This document shows positions 49,263-59,670 of a stretch of 64,000 nucleotides of DNA, piece after piece; the stretch's first letter is position 1, and each line of letters starts with the position of its first letter. The position numbers were made by a program, and so were the translations under genes. Source of the DNA: Manis javanica (Eukaryota; Chordata; Mammalia; Pholidota; Manidae); NCBI RefSeq assembly GCF_040802235.1, contig NC_133170.1, positions 7,765,001 to 7,829,000 on the forward strand. The letters run 5' to 3'. The notes beneath the pieces were generated by a model. The model was not told where the DNA came from. It did not search any database and saw only the letters and a program-made list of their open reading frames with translations.

Positions 49263-49294
<32 letters not shown>
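48790..49294. repeat. TG-rich minisatellite with higher-order structure
   Basis: A 500-bp array of TG runs punctuated by about fifteen 'tagactgt' words, many followed by 'atgctctg' or 'tgtatg'. A longer unit starting 'gtagactgtgtatgctctgt' and including 'atgtttgagtgtagagtg' occurs at 48986 and again at 49090, a higher-order period of 104 bp. The array begins and ends in pure (TG)n. The 175-codon minus-strand open frame across it is an artefact of the repeat. Confidence 0.95.
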
Positions 49295-50032
49295 AACACC
49301 TTCCTGGGAGAGGAGGGGGTCTTCTTGGTGGTGAAGCGCTCAGAGAGCTCCGTGGAGACCAGGGACAGGAAGCCTCTCCTTACTGGATGCCAGGCTGCTC
49401 CCTCCCCTGGCCTCGTTCTGACCAGGCCACCAGCTTTTCAGGGGACTCCTCTCCCAGTGCTCATGAGACAAGCTCTTGCATCTTGATGCCCCTTATGAGA
49501 ATGGAGTTTAGACTGTTAACTCTGAGCCAGAAACACCGGGTCTGGGCCTCTCTGCTCTTTGCCTGCTGTGCTCAGTTTCTCCTTGTCGTTTTGGTCCCCA
49601 GTTTTTTTCCCTCTTTATCATTCTCATTAAAGGAGCTTAGAGCTTAAAGTAACAAGGCTGGATTGGAAGTAGTATTTCTCAAGTGTGGTTTTCCAGTTTA
49701 CACATCCTTTCATCAAATACAGAAGCTCCTTGCTTTGGGAGACTGAAGAGCAGTAAAATATTTTCCCTTTATGGCTCCATTCCCCCAGAGCAATGAGATT
49801 CTCACCTGAGTTGTGACATCCACATAGGAAAAGGGACAGGTCAGAAAGAGAATGTGATGGGGCTAGACAGCTCAGTGCCTGGCCCAGGAAAGGGGCTGGC
49901 AAGTGAACCATGCTGTCCTATGTCAAGGGATGCCTCAAGGAAGTTCAGGATTGGTGAACTTTGATATGTGGATTAGTTCATTGACCTGTAAAGTTACAAG
50001 GCCCAGTGACCCCGAGGAACCCCGTCCTAAAC

Positions 50033-50245
50033 CAGCGGTTCTCAGTATGGGGCAGTTTTGCTGCCTGGCCATGGGGTGTCTGGCAGTGTCTGGAGACCCT
50101 TTCACTGTCACAAGTGGCAAGGCCCTGCTGGCAGTTGGCGAGCAGAGGCCGAGGACCCTCCCCCTGTGCAGGGCAGCCCTTCCAGTGAAGAGTCACCTGC
50201 CCCCAAATGCCAGCTGTACTGAGACTGGGAGACTGTGGCAAGCCA
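50033..50245 (+). mobile_element. MER5A-like hAT DNA transposon relic
   Basis: 'accagcggttctcagtatgg', 'gtctggcagtgtctggagac', 'tgtgcagggcagcccttcca' and 'actgagactgggagactgtg' follow the MER5A consensus from end to end. It is a non-autonomous hAT-Charlie element without coding capacity, ancient and shared among placentals. Confidence 0.88.
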
Positions 50246-51104
50246 GTTTACACCTGGGATGTCCAAGAATGAAATGAGTTAATTCTCATGAAGTTTTGGG
50301 TTAAGGAGCAGAACCTTTTCTTGGTAAAGTACCAGACAGCACGAAGTCCTGGCTTTGTGACTTTCCTTTCCATTGCTAGTCATGAACCAGTGGTGTGAAA
50401 ATCTTAAAAATATCAACCCCAAGTCCACAGTTAGTTATTTCCTGTTTACTTTAGTGTTAGACCAAGAGTAACAATTGCTTTTTAGTGTAAATTAGTCTCT
50501 TGGGCCTTTTCTGTGTGGTTGATATATTTAGGAACATGATTAGGCCCGCAGTGCATCCATATCTGTGATCATGAGCCAGCTCAGTACAGGGTTCTGTTGT
50601 GCATGCATTCTCATTTTTAGCAATTTAAGCTGTAGACCAGATTCAGAGAAAAATGCATACCTACTGTACATGTGGCATATAATTTTAGGCAGTTGCTCCA
50701 AGATGTAACAGTAAGAGTAAGATGCCACAACCATAGAAATATGGGCCTTCGCTTCAGAGGCGCGGGAGCAGTTGAGTATGGGGCCTGCTGAAGTGAACAG
50801 TGATGTTTTTTGGCGTGAGCTGATTCTGTTTCGTGAGTGGGGAGAAAACTTTACAGCCCTGGAGGGTCTTTTAAAAACCCTGCTGGAAATTATACTGAAG
50901 AAAAAAAATATGCCTAATGCATCCACATGAAAAATAAATTAAAAAATACAAACTAGCCAGAAGAAAACAAAAAGCCTAAAATGTGTATTTTCATCACAGA
51001 GGGAAATGACGATTATATATTGGTATCTATCCACTGACTTCTTTGGTTTATGTAGAGAAGCATATAAAATACCTCCCCTGAAACAATGGCAAACACTGAT
51101 GTGC

Positions 51105-51260
51105 AATGTGTCATTTATTTAATGCTGCATTCAACACCGTGATCCTATTTCACACATGAGGGAACTGAGACACGGGGGCAAAATAACCTGCCCACCTGGA
51201 CGCTGTACGTTAACTGCAGAGATGCGATGTGAGCCTTTGCCCCAGAGTTCATGCATGCGG
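51105..51260 (-). repeat. MIR SINE fragment
   Basis: 'ttcacacatgagggaactga', 'aaaataacctgcccacctgg' and 'gatgcgatgtgagcctttgc' match the antisense MIR core. Confidence 0.65.
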
Positions 51261-51597
51261 CTTAGTTACCTGCATTAGTCACTTAAAATGCATTCCCTTA
51301 AACATCACCCATGTAACTAAGAATATCTCTGTGGTAGCATTTTAAAGGGCTGTTTAGTGTTCATTTGTTACATGCTGTAGTAACACCTGAATCTAAGTGC
51401 CAAATTCAATAGTGTTGGGCATTTCCTTGTCTCCATCTTTGCAGTTTTAAATAATTCTGTGATCATTCCTGAAGAAATCTTGGCCCACCTTCTTAGAATA
51501 GAATGAAATTGATGTCAAAGCTTATCTTTACAAGGTGGAATGTCTTAGTGACCTATGCTTCTTCTTGGAGTGAAATAAGCCTGACCTTGCCTTTCAG

Positions 51598-51774
51598 GAG
51601 TGTGGAGCGGTGCGGTGTTGGGGAGCGTTTCCCTCCCACAGCCTCTCCCTTCTTCTTGCTGCTCAGTTTGTTCCTGGGGACGTGTGCGATGCTGGTCAAA
51701 GAGACGGGTATCACGGTGTTCGGAGTGTGCCTGGTGTACGATCTCTTCTCCCTGTCCCACGAGCAAGAGAAACC
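51598..51774 (+). CDS. TMTC1: TMTC1 coding exon 4 (residues 185-243 and part of 244)
   Basis: 177-bp exon, acceptor 'cttgcctttcag', donor AAACC|gtaagt. It begins with the last base of Arg185. The N-terminal part SVERCGVGERFPPTA (186-200) is a loop that differs from the human protein as I recall it. It then continues with a strongly conserved membrane region, SPFFLLLSLFLGTCAMLVKE (201-220) and TGITVFGVCLVYDLFSLSHE (221-240). The LVKETGITVFG block is a hallmark of TMTC proteins and lies in the membrane-embedded part of the fold. No disabling change is seen. Confidence 0.95.
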
Positions 51775-53224
51775 GTAAGTTGTTGGAAAGTTCCGAAATC
51801 AAGCCGTACATGGGCAGAGTGAATTACGTAATAGTTTTCCAGTTTTCATTAAAAATTAGAAGTGGAACATTTTGTTAAATGTAACTTCACCTTAGACCGT
51901 AATAAGGCTGATTGCATGGAGATCAGTGCATTTTATATATGTTCAAACTCTTCACACTTATAAAAAGATCAGTGAGGGCTATAAAGTTTTTGTGAGTCCC
52001 AAATTTGGAATTGAGAAATAACTATGCTAATCGCAAGTTTATGCTGCTAGCTTGTTTTGGTTCCATACTACTGAGAAATCTTGATTAACCCAGAGGATTG
52101 GTTACAAGTGGTAGCAGTTTTTTAACAGCTTGCCTTAAATCTCTGTATTCAGATGGGTTTTATCCATCAGAAGGCGCTGCTGAATTACACTCCGCTTACT
52201 TCCTCTAGGAATGATGCTGTTACCTAAGAGTTTTGGAGTCACTTTTTGGAATTCCATAAAGGGCCAGTCTGGATCTTACAGGGATACTCACATGTCATAT
52301 TCAAATGAAATAGTAAGTTTATTGAGTAGCCAGTTTTCATTTAAAAATTTAGACACATTCCTTTTATCCTGTGAATTACTGATGATAGGGATGATGAAGG
52401 CGTATTAAAAGGTCAAGCACATATTATCATTTTCTTCATCTATCAAATCCATAATTACTGACAATTTGACATGCAGACCCCATTTTTCAGTAATTATAAG
52501 GCCCTTACTTTTGAACTTTTGAAAAAGGTGGTTGATTCATTCTCTTGCCTTGTCCCATGAAGAATTCTATCTTTAAGAACATTCTGCCTTTTTCTCCCGT
52601 TCCCTGCCTCTTTATACTTCTTGACATGGAAGGAGGAGCAGTGCTGTTGAGTGGCAGCGAGCTGAGATGAGTCCTTAAATCCCGATCCCCTTCCTGCCTG
52701 GGTGTGCTTGGAGGTAATTCAAGTAGGCTTTAGTGCTGTGTTGGTTCTCTGAGTCTCAGAGGTGTAAAAGGAAGTAGCCCAGTTATCCTTTTGACCCAAG
52801 CTCCTGCCAAGAAGCTGTGAGCCAGAGGACCTCCTATCAGCTCATAGGAGAATGTTTTTCCTCTACGTCCTCAACCTCAGTGGGAGTAATCGCATTGCTC
52901 GCCTTTCTTTTTAGAGAACAGCTTATCTACCCCTCTCGCTTCCACTTCTGTCTTGCGTCCTCTTTTTATCTGCCTCCCAACTTCTCTCTGCTTTGCTTCA
53001 CTATCAGCGGAAAGAAGTGACAGCTGGCTGCAGACCCCCCGCCCTGGTGGGTGCAGACCCATCACCACAGAGCCAGGATTTTTTCAAAAGGAAAAGTTGT
53101 CTCTTTTATTCCTTCAGTAATCCTTCTTGACCTTCGTCATACTACAGCACCAGAAGTTTAGTAACTTTTAGTTCCCTAGCCAGCAGCTCTGTGTAAGTGG
53201 AGAATTCCATTCTTCCTGTAATCC

Positions 53225-53345
53225 CTTTATCCACCCATTCAACACATACACATTCTGTGCCTGGCCAAGAATGAGAGATAAGATTCCTTCCCTCAAAGAG
53301 CATGTCCATTACTGGGAAAGACAGAGATTACGTAAGTAATTGCAT
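53225..53345 (-). repeat. L2 LINE fragment, antisense
   Basis: 'atccacccattcaacacata', 'attctgtgcctggccaagaa' and 'ccctcaaagagcatgtccat' read as the antisense L2 3' end. Confidence 0.65.
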
Positions 53346-53439
53346 GAATAGCTGTTGACAGTTGTGAAAAGTGGTAGAAGGAACCGAGAGCTTGGAACAG
53401 CGAGACCTGGCCAATAACATCTGCTCTCTCTTGATTTCT

Positions 53440-53610
53440 GGCCATGTGCTAGACACTGTGCTGTGATGCCATTTACGTGAATGAAGACACTTAATGCCCA
53501 CGACAACTGTCACCTTCATTTTTTGGAGGAGAAAGAGAGGCACTCAAAGTAACCTACTGAGTCATCCAACCCCAAGTGGAACCTGGGTTTGGACCCCTGT
53601 GTGTGTGACT
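53440..53610 (-). repeat. MIR SINE
   Basis: 'gtgctagacactgtgctgtg', 'acacttaatgcccacgacaa', 'aggagaaagagaggcactca' and 'tggaacctgggtttggaccc' are the antisense MIR series. Confidence 0.82.
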
Positions 53611-54109
53611 GCAGAAACACAGAGTTAGCCCTGAAGCTCCCCTGCTTCCATGCAAGGTGCACAGGACAGGGACCTGGGACTTCGCAGGACTACTGCTGCT
53701 CAGGGCCTGGCCTCACATTTGCACCATGAGACTAGCTCAGAGGTTGAGTGTATTGCGGGTAATGACCTGTTGGAGAATCTTAGAAATTGTGTCCCGTTTT
53801 CCCAGAATAACATACACAGAGTTTTGCATGAATTCTCAGGGGCCTCCCTACCACCTAATCTGCTAATTTGGAAGAGACATTTTGGCACTAGGGTGTTCTT
53901 AAGGTTGTTCATTGTATGATTTGGGCAGCAAGAAAGAAGCAGGAACAAATGTTGGAAGTACTTCATTCCAGTTTATTGAAGAGCAATTTACTCCTGAATT
54001 TTAAGATTGGGCCACATGAATGATGTGGGATTCCTTTTTTGACATCACCTTTATGAATTAATTTTCAGTGAAAGATCAGCTCCTTGAAGTTAAATTTTTT
54101 TTTCCTTAG

Positions 54110-54690
54110 GATATAATTTCCAACATGCAGAGAATAACATTCTGTGATCTTCATCCCTAAACTCTCTCCAGAAATAACCATGGTCCTGAATTTGGCACTT
54201 TTTATTTCTGTCATTATTTTTATGCCAACACTTCATGTTTATATACCAGTTAAAATCAAATTAGTATTATTTTATCTATGTTCAGACTTCATATAAATGG
54301 TACTACTTGCTTTACTTTTCATTTTATGTTGGGCTTTTGAGATATAGTTGATACATGTAGCTGTAGTTCATTCATTTTAACTGTGTATAGCAGCATTTAA
54401 TGATCACGTTAATTTATCCATTTTTCTAAATTTGATATTTAGATTATTTTCACATTTTTTGCTGTTATAAACTATGCTAGGATGGATTTTCCTGTGCAAA
54501 TACATATGGGTTTCTCCGGGGCATAACCTCAGAAGGGGTCACTGGGGTCACAGATGCATGTTCACTATGTCACATGCTGAGACTTTGCTCTTGAATGTCT
54601 GCAGCGGTGTCTGAGAATCCCCTTCACTGCACGTTCTTGCCATCACTTGGTAGTATCAGACTTTTCCATTTTTGCCCATCCAGTGGCTAT
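54110..54690 (-). mobile_element. Ancient LINE fragment, probably L1, antisense
   Basis: 'catgcagagaataacattct', 'tgttataaactatgctagga' and 'aatacatatgggtttctccg' follow the pattern of antisense old L1 3' regions (tick from UTR to ORF2 end). Very diverged; the class is likely but the subfamily is open. Confidence 0.55.
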
Positions 54691-54821
54691 GAAAGAAAAA
54701 TGTAAATCAGAGTACATTGATGATTATGAGGAGCATTATATAAAAGTTTTGTAAATCCTGAATACTACTTCAAGTAAATATTATAAGAGAAATACATTTG
54801 GAGGCTGAGGGGTGAAGAACA

Positions 54822-54862
54822 GAGGGTGTGTGCGTGTGTGTGTGAATGTCTGTGTGTGTTGG
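54822..54862. repeat. Imperfect TG microsatellite
   Basis: 'gggtgtgtgcgtgtgtgtgt' continuing with interrupted TG units. Confidence 0.85.
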
Positions 54863-55120
54863 TGAACAGGTAAGAGTGACTAAGTCCTGGTCTTCTGTAG
54901 TAGGAAGTCATGTGATAAGTTCTAAAATTCAAAAAATACATAATTATGTTACTTTAAAAATACTGTGGTCCATACCAGAAACAAAAGAGCTGAAAAGACT
55001 TGAGAATGGCTGCTTCCGGGGAGCAGGGCTTGGGGGTGGGCCAGGAGCCTGCTGTTCCTGGTGGCACGCCTTGTCATTCTGTTTGACTCAGTTTCCCCTC
55101 AATTCCTTGTGCACAATCAG

Positions 55121-55324
55121 GAGCAACGGGGTGATCCGCCAGCGCAGCCCGCTGCAGCCCGGGGGCGCCCAGCCCTCCTTGCCGCCCGCGCAATCTCTCC
55201 GGGAGGATGGGAAGCAGCAGCGGGCCCACCGAGGGGCCTGGGGGGGCTGCCCCTCCTCGTCTCCAGCAGAGCCGAAGAGCAGTGGATTCCCCGCGTCTCC
55301 TCGGGCGGTGTGGTCCATGATGAG
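55121..55324 (+). CDS. TMTC1: TMTC1 coding exon 5 (residues 244-311 and part of 312)
   Basis: 204-bp GC-rich exon, acceptor 'ccttgtgcacaatcag', donor ATGATGAG|gtactg. It completes Pro244 and encodes SNGVIRQRSPLQPGGAQPSL, a Pro/Ser/Gln-rich stretch, then a conserved tail with RGAWGGC, EPKSSGFPASPRAVWSMMR. It represents a hydrophilic, probably disordered loop between membrane segments. Only its ends and the GAWGGC and PKSSGFP blocks track the human protein closely; the middle differs strongly. The donor is poor beyond +3, and reading on gives an in-frame stop after eight further codons, at 55347-55349. The next exon should begin with the G that completes Arg312 and lies beyond 64,000, since I find no matching frame in the remaining 8.7 kb. 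Confidence 0.93.
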
Positions 55325-56069
55325 GTACTGGGCTGGGCTGGGCTCCTGACCGTGCGCGTGTCCACCATGCAGCGTCACCCACTGCAGTGTGGGAGGCGGG
55401 CCAAGCGAAGCCCGGCAGGTTCTTTGTGGCCTCCCCCGTCCTCCCTGCCTCCTCCTCTCCCCCTTCCGCAGCATTTAGATCAGGCAAGCAGGGAGTAGTA
55501 GCTAGAAGCGGGCAGAAGCCTGGCTGCCTGCTGTGGCCTGGAAGCAGGGCGTGAGCCGTGAGAAACCTCACTTCTCAGTTATGAAGGGCAAACATTCTAG
55601 TGCTTTGCTGATGGAAGAACCTTGCTGTCGGAGATCGGGCGCCCCCGGCTTTGTGGGGCCGGGAGAGCGCCCCCCACCCCTGCTCTGTCTCTCCCTCTGC
55701 TCCTTGTGTGTAATAGGAGTTTATCACCGCACAAGTACACCAGGAAGCCCAGGGGGCCCTGCCTCTCAGAAACGCTCCTGAGGTTGCAGGATTATCTCCT
55801 TTAACGTGTAGGATTTTTCTTTCTTTTTTGACTGTTTTGACCTAATGAAAATTAACATAGATTTATCAGAACAGGTGCTCACTAAATTAGGTTGCCTCTA
55901 AAATAGCTCAAGCCATAGGCAAGCCAGAATTTAATAAAGATGGAAATGAGCCTCATATTATTAGCACTTTGCCAATTCAGATTGCTGTCCTTGCTCTCCG
56001 TGCAGCCCCAGAAAACTCTTTCCAGTGTCTTTGTTTCTGATCATTCCCGCCTTGCCTGTGTTTTGGGTC

Positions 56070-57000
56070 TTGCTGTGTTTGTTCATCAACAAGTGTCTGT
56101 TGAATATGAACCACATGCCAGCCACTGATCAAGACACCAGGTTTGTCCTGGGGAACAGTGATGACAAAGTCCTTTATCCTGTGTAGCTTCCCTGCCAGCG
56201 GAGGAACACAGACATTAAATAACCAACAGGGAGCAGATGATGTGACAGAAAGGGGCAGATCGGCTTGGCCTGCGCACATTCAGGTTGATGGGTCAGGGAG
56301 GGCCTCCTGAATGCTAGTGAATGAGAGAAGCAGCTGGTGCTGTGAAGCTCTGGGCAGAGGGTCCAGACTTAGGCACTGAGCAAGCTGGGATTGGAAGGCG
56401 CAAGGCTGGGGTGGGCAGGGCCGCGTCCACACGGGGAGAGTTTGGATTTTATTCTGAGTAGAAAGGGAAGACTTTCAGAGAGTTTGTTCTTGTTTTTTTT
56501 TAAGTGTGGAGAGAAGTGATTATATTTCTTTTTGAAAACATTCACACTGGCTTTGTTGTAGTGCACGATGTTAGGGGAAAAGAGTGAAGTTCGGAAAAAA
56601 GGATTAGGAACCTTTTGTACCAGGAGAAAGAAAAAAGAAAGAAAAATAGAACAGACTTGGCTGAATGTGATGGAGCCTGGGGTGCAGAGATGTGGGGCGC
56701 TTGTGGTCTTTGGATACAGATCCAGCAGGACTTGCTGATGTTTTGGGGTAAGGGTGGGACAAGGCAGGAAACGAGGCTTGGTGGGTTTCTGGCTTGAATA
56801 GTTGGGTGGATGGTGGCGTTAGTTACTGAGCTGGAAGGGCGAGGGGAGAAATTGGTTTTCTGAGAATTGGAGGGAGGATGAAATCATAGTAATGCGTGAA
56901 ATTCCTCAGGAAGAAAGAAGATAAACAGTCAAAACAGTGAGGAAATCCAGATTTTTCTGTAGAGGGCCAAGGAGGAAAAGAAGACAGAGTATTTGGGGGG
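56070..57000 (-). repeat. Ancient mammalian interspersed repeat, L2-like, antisense
   Basis: 'tcaacaagtgtctgttgaat' and 'gtcctggggaacagtgatga' at the left match the antisense L2 end. Further on, 'agcaggacttgctgatgttt' and 'gtttctggcttgaatagttg' are familiar parts of a widespread old mammalian repeat. I am sure it is repeat-derived but less sure that the whole stretch is a single L2. Confidence 0.5.
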
Positions 57001-57089
57001 ATTGTTCATTTTTTTAAGGAAGGCCAAGGGGGAGAAAAAAACGGGAGTTAGCAGAGCATTGGAGGATTTCAAGGTGGGACTGGAAAATG

Positions 57090-57205
57090 TGACTGTGAAT
57101 CCCACAGAGCAGGGACCAATCAGGTTCTGCTCATGTTTGCATCCCAGGTTACTTCCCTAGTGTCTGACTAATAGCAGTTGCTAGAATATTTGCAAAATGA
57201 ATAAA
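57090..57205 (+). repeat. L2 LINE 3' end
   Basis: 'cccacagagcagggaccaat', 'gtgtctgactaatagcagtt' and 'gcaaaatgaataaattaatg' are a sense L2 tail. Confidence 0.65.
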
Positions 57206-57979
57206 TTAATGAGTGGATGGTAAGATAGGGTGAGAATTAAGTAAGCACAGATAGAACATTTTCAGTAAATATGATAATGAAGGAAAGAGGGGGAAAGATG
57301 TTACCTAGAGGGGTGTTTTGTTTCAATTTTTGTTTTCATTGTAATGATGTGTGTATATGTGTAGGTAACTTGTGGAGATGAAAGAGATGAAAGATGTTGG
57401 GGCACAAAGGGATAAGATGAAATATGAATAACAGTGGTTAGCTAGCAAATGTTTACCGACTGGCTCTGCAAAGAAAAGAAATCCTGGCGTGGAGTGTTTG
57501 CTAGTTTCCATGTACATTGCTGCTGCTACCGAGGATTTCAAGCTACCAGTGTGACGTCCCTGAGCGTGGATTGGGCGGGATAAGCCAGAGCCCCCCATAC
57601 TAGGTCCATGCTTAACAGACAATAAGCGTAAATAACCTCAAGAGCATAGAAAACAGTAAATGAAGTAAAGTAATGAGGAAATGGTGAGCTCTTGAGTATG
57701 TATTGCCTGTGTTTAATTGACTTCTTTAATTTTAAGTTTATATAATTTAATTTTCAATAAAGGCTGTATTTAATAATTGGCTTGCAAAATTCCTGAAAAT
57801 TTTATAGGCATCTCTTGCAAGCCAGTGTGAGTCAACTCCAGTACGCTAGTGAAGAAGGCCCTTTAGGTGGGGAAAGAAAATTTCATACCTGTTATCTGTC
57901 TGCGGTGTACCAGGAGGTGGGTGGGTTAGCGCTTCCCCTGTTACCCCATCCCAGTATCCATTTAGGACAGATATTATAC

Positions 57980-58112
57980 TTCCCTTTGCCAGGAGGAGAT
58001 GGAAGATCTTGGAAGTAAAAAAAACTTTGTCCACATTTACATAGTTAATAAGTGGTACTGAAGTCAGGATTGGAACTCAAGCTCTTTGACCCTCAAACCT
58101 GCTCTTTGCCCA
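57980..58112 (-). repeat. MIR SINE fragment
   Basis: 'acatagttaataagtggtac', 'tgaagtcaggattggaactc' and 'tctttgaccctcaaacctgc' fit the antisense MIR end. Confidence 0.78.
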
Positions 58113-58674
58113 TTTGCCTTGCTCTGAAGTCCACAGTCCAGGGTGAGGACCGAGCTTTGGGGAGGACGCAGGAGGATGCTTCTATCATTCTCGGTGGAGC
58201 CGGCCCCGCTGTTGGCCTCTCATGGGTAGAAAGATGGCCCACTCGTGGTAGGTTCACAGATGAGGTACCTCTCATTTGCTCCAGTGTGGGATATTGGTAC
58301 TAATACATTGAATTAGTATTACAAAAAGGTACACTTTTGTAGGTTACTTTCTTTCCTTTCTTTTTCATCCTGAGCACCAGACTATTTATTTTAGAAAACA
58401 TGATTCCTGGGGGGCTGTACACAACACAGCTGGAACTGGGCCAGGAGCTTTCTAAGTTAGCATGTCTGTGGGCAAGAAGGACCATTTGCCTCCTTGGACA
58501 GGAGAGTTGTCATATATTTTCCCCCTTTTGGAAAAAAAGGTGTTATTTATTTGAGTATAAATTTGAGTATCAAAAAAAGCCATGATTGAACTTTGGTCAG
58601 AAGGTGATTAGATAAAGCCAGTACAAGTTCAAAAGAGGCGGCATCCTAGTTTTTAAGCCTTGTTTTTGGCAAAC

Positions 58675-58865
58675 AGCATTGAAATCCTGACTCCTTTATT
58701 TACTGATCTTGGACAGGTCATTGTATCCCTGTGAGCCTCAGTTTTCTCATCTCCAAAAGGGAAAAGTAATCGTAGCTCCTACTCTCTGATTGGCTGTCAG
58801 GACTGAAAGCAGTAGGACATGTGAGTCGGAGCCTGGGCAGGCGCAGCCAGTAGCATGACTGTAGA
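58675..58865 (+). repeat. MIR SINE
   Basis: Sense MIR: 'gacaggtcattgtatccctg', 'gagcctcagttttctcatct' and 'aaaagtaatcgtagctccta' in order. Confidence 0.85.
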
Positions 58866-59547
58866 ACTTCAGTGCTGGGAACACTGTTCTTCCTGTGTCG
58901 GTCTCCGAAGACCAGGGTGATTCACAAATGGTGAATCTGCAGCCTGCACGCAGGCAATGAGGAGTGGGTTTTTGTTTTTGGTTGAACTTAGAGACTGCTA
59001 GTACATATTTGTATTATATGCATGGCATTAGGCTGACACAAAATTGGGCTAAACACTTATCAGTTAAAATGTTTTTGAGTACAGGGAAAGAACGTAAACC
59101 CAGGAAAAAGATGCTGCTACAAGTGATTCCTTTAGTTGCCTGTTTTTCTGTGTGATTAAGTGATTGGCTTATGGGTAGAAAGTACAATCAAAAACTTGGG
59201 GCTTAGGGTTGGGATCAGCTAAAATTTCAGTTGCTACTACCTTTTACTGAATTGCTCTATGTAAAATGAGAAATGTTTTGTATGTAAACGTCCCCCACCA
59301 ACACACACTATTTTCGTGGACATACTTCCCCTTTCACATTAGGAAGCTCAGTGATTTCTACATGAAATCTTATCTTCCTATCTATAACTCATGTTTGTAA
59401 CTACATATATAAAATCATTTTCATGTATATAATTGACTAGTTTCCTATTTAAAGGATAGTGGTCACAGGATGCATTGAAGACAGTTTTTGGCTTAATAAA
59501 GTCTTGCTCATTTCCTCTTTTTTCTGCTGCCCTGCAGGATCTGTCAT

Positions 59548-59670
59548 GGACCATTCATTCATCCAACAGTACTTACTGAGCACCTACTGTGTGCCAGGCA
59601 CCATTTTTGGTGTTAGGAATATGACAGTGAAGTAAACAGAGCCTTACTCTGGTGGAACTTAGGAAGATGA
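59548..59670 (-). repeat. L2 LINE fragment, antisense
   Basis: 'accattcattcatccaacag', 'gagcacctactgtgtgccag' and 'ccttactctggtggaactta' are an antisense L2 3' end. Confidence 0.85.

Larger units (their letters stand above)
48737..51597 (+). other. TMTC1: TMTC1 intron 3
   Basis: 2,861-bp intron with donor gtacgt and acceptor 'cttgcctttcag'. It holds the TG-rich satellite, a MER5A copy and a MIR. I see nothing nameable at 49,300-50,030 or 50,250-51,100. Confidence 0.9.
51775..55120 (+). other. TMTC1: TMTC1 intron 4
   Basis: 3,346-bp intron with donor gtaagt and acceptor 'ccttgtgcacaatcag'. Apart from the L2, MIR, old L1 and TG run listed separately I recognise nothing; open frames at 52,817-53,020 and 53,650-53,919 are unsupported. 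Confidence 0.9.

Noticed and set aside
48772..49299. 175-codon minus-strand frame of Thr-His repeats
   Set aside because: Direct consequence of the TG-rich satellite; a repeat with no stops, not a gene.
55074..55571. 165-codon minus-strand frame opposite TMTC1 exon 5
   Set aside because: Shadow of the GC-rich coding exon in another frame; no independent splice or motif support.
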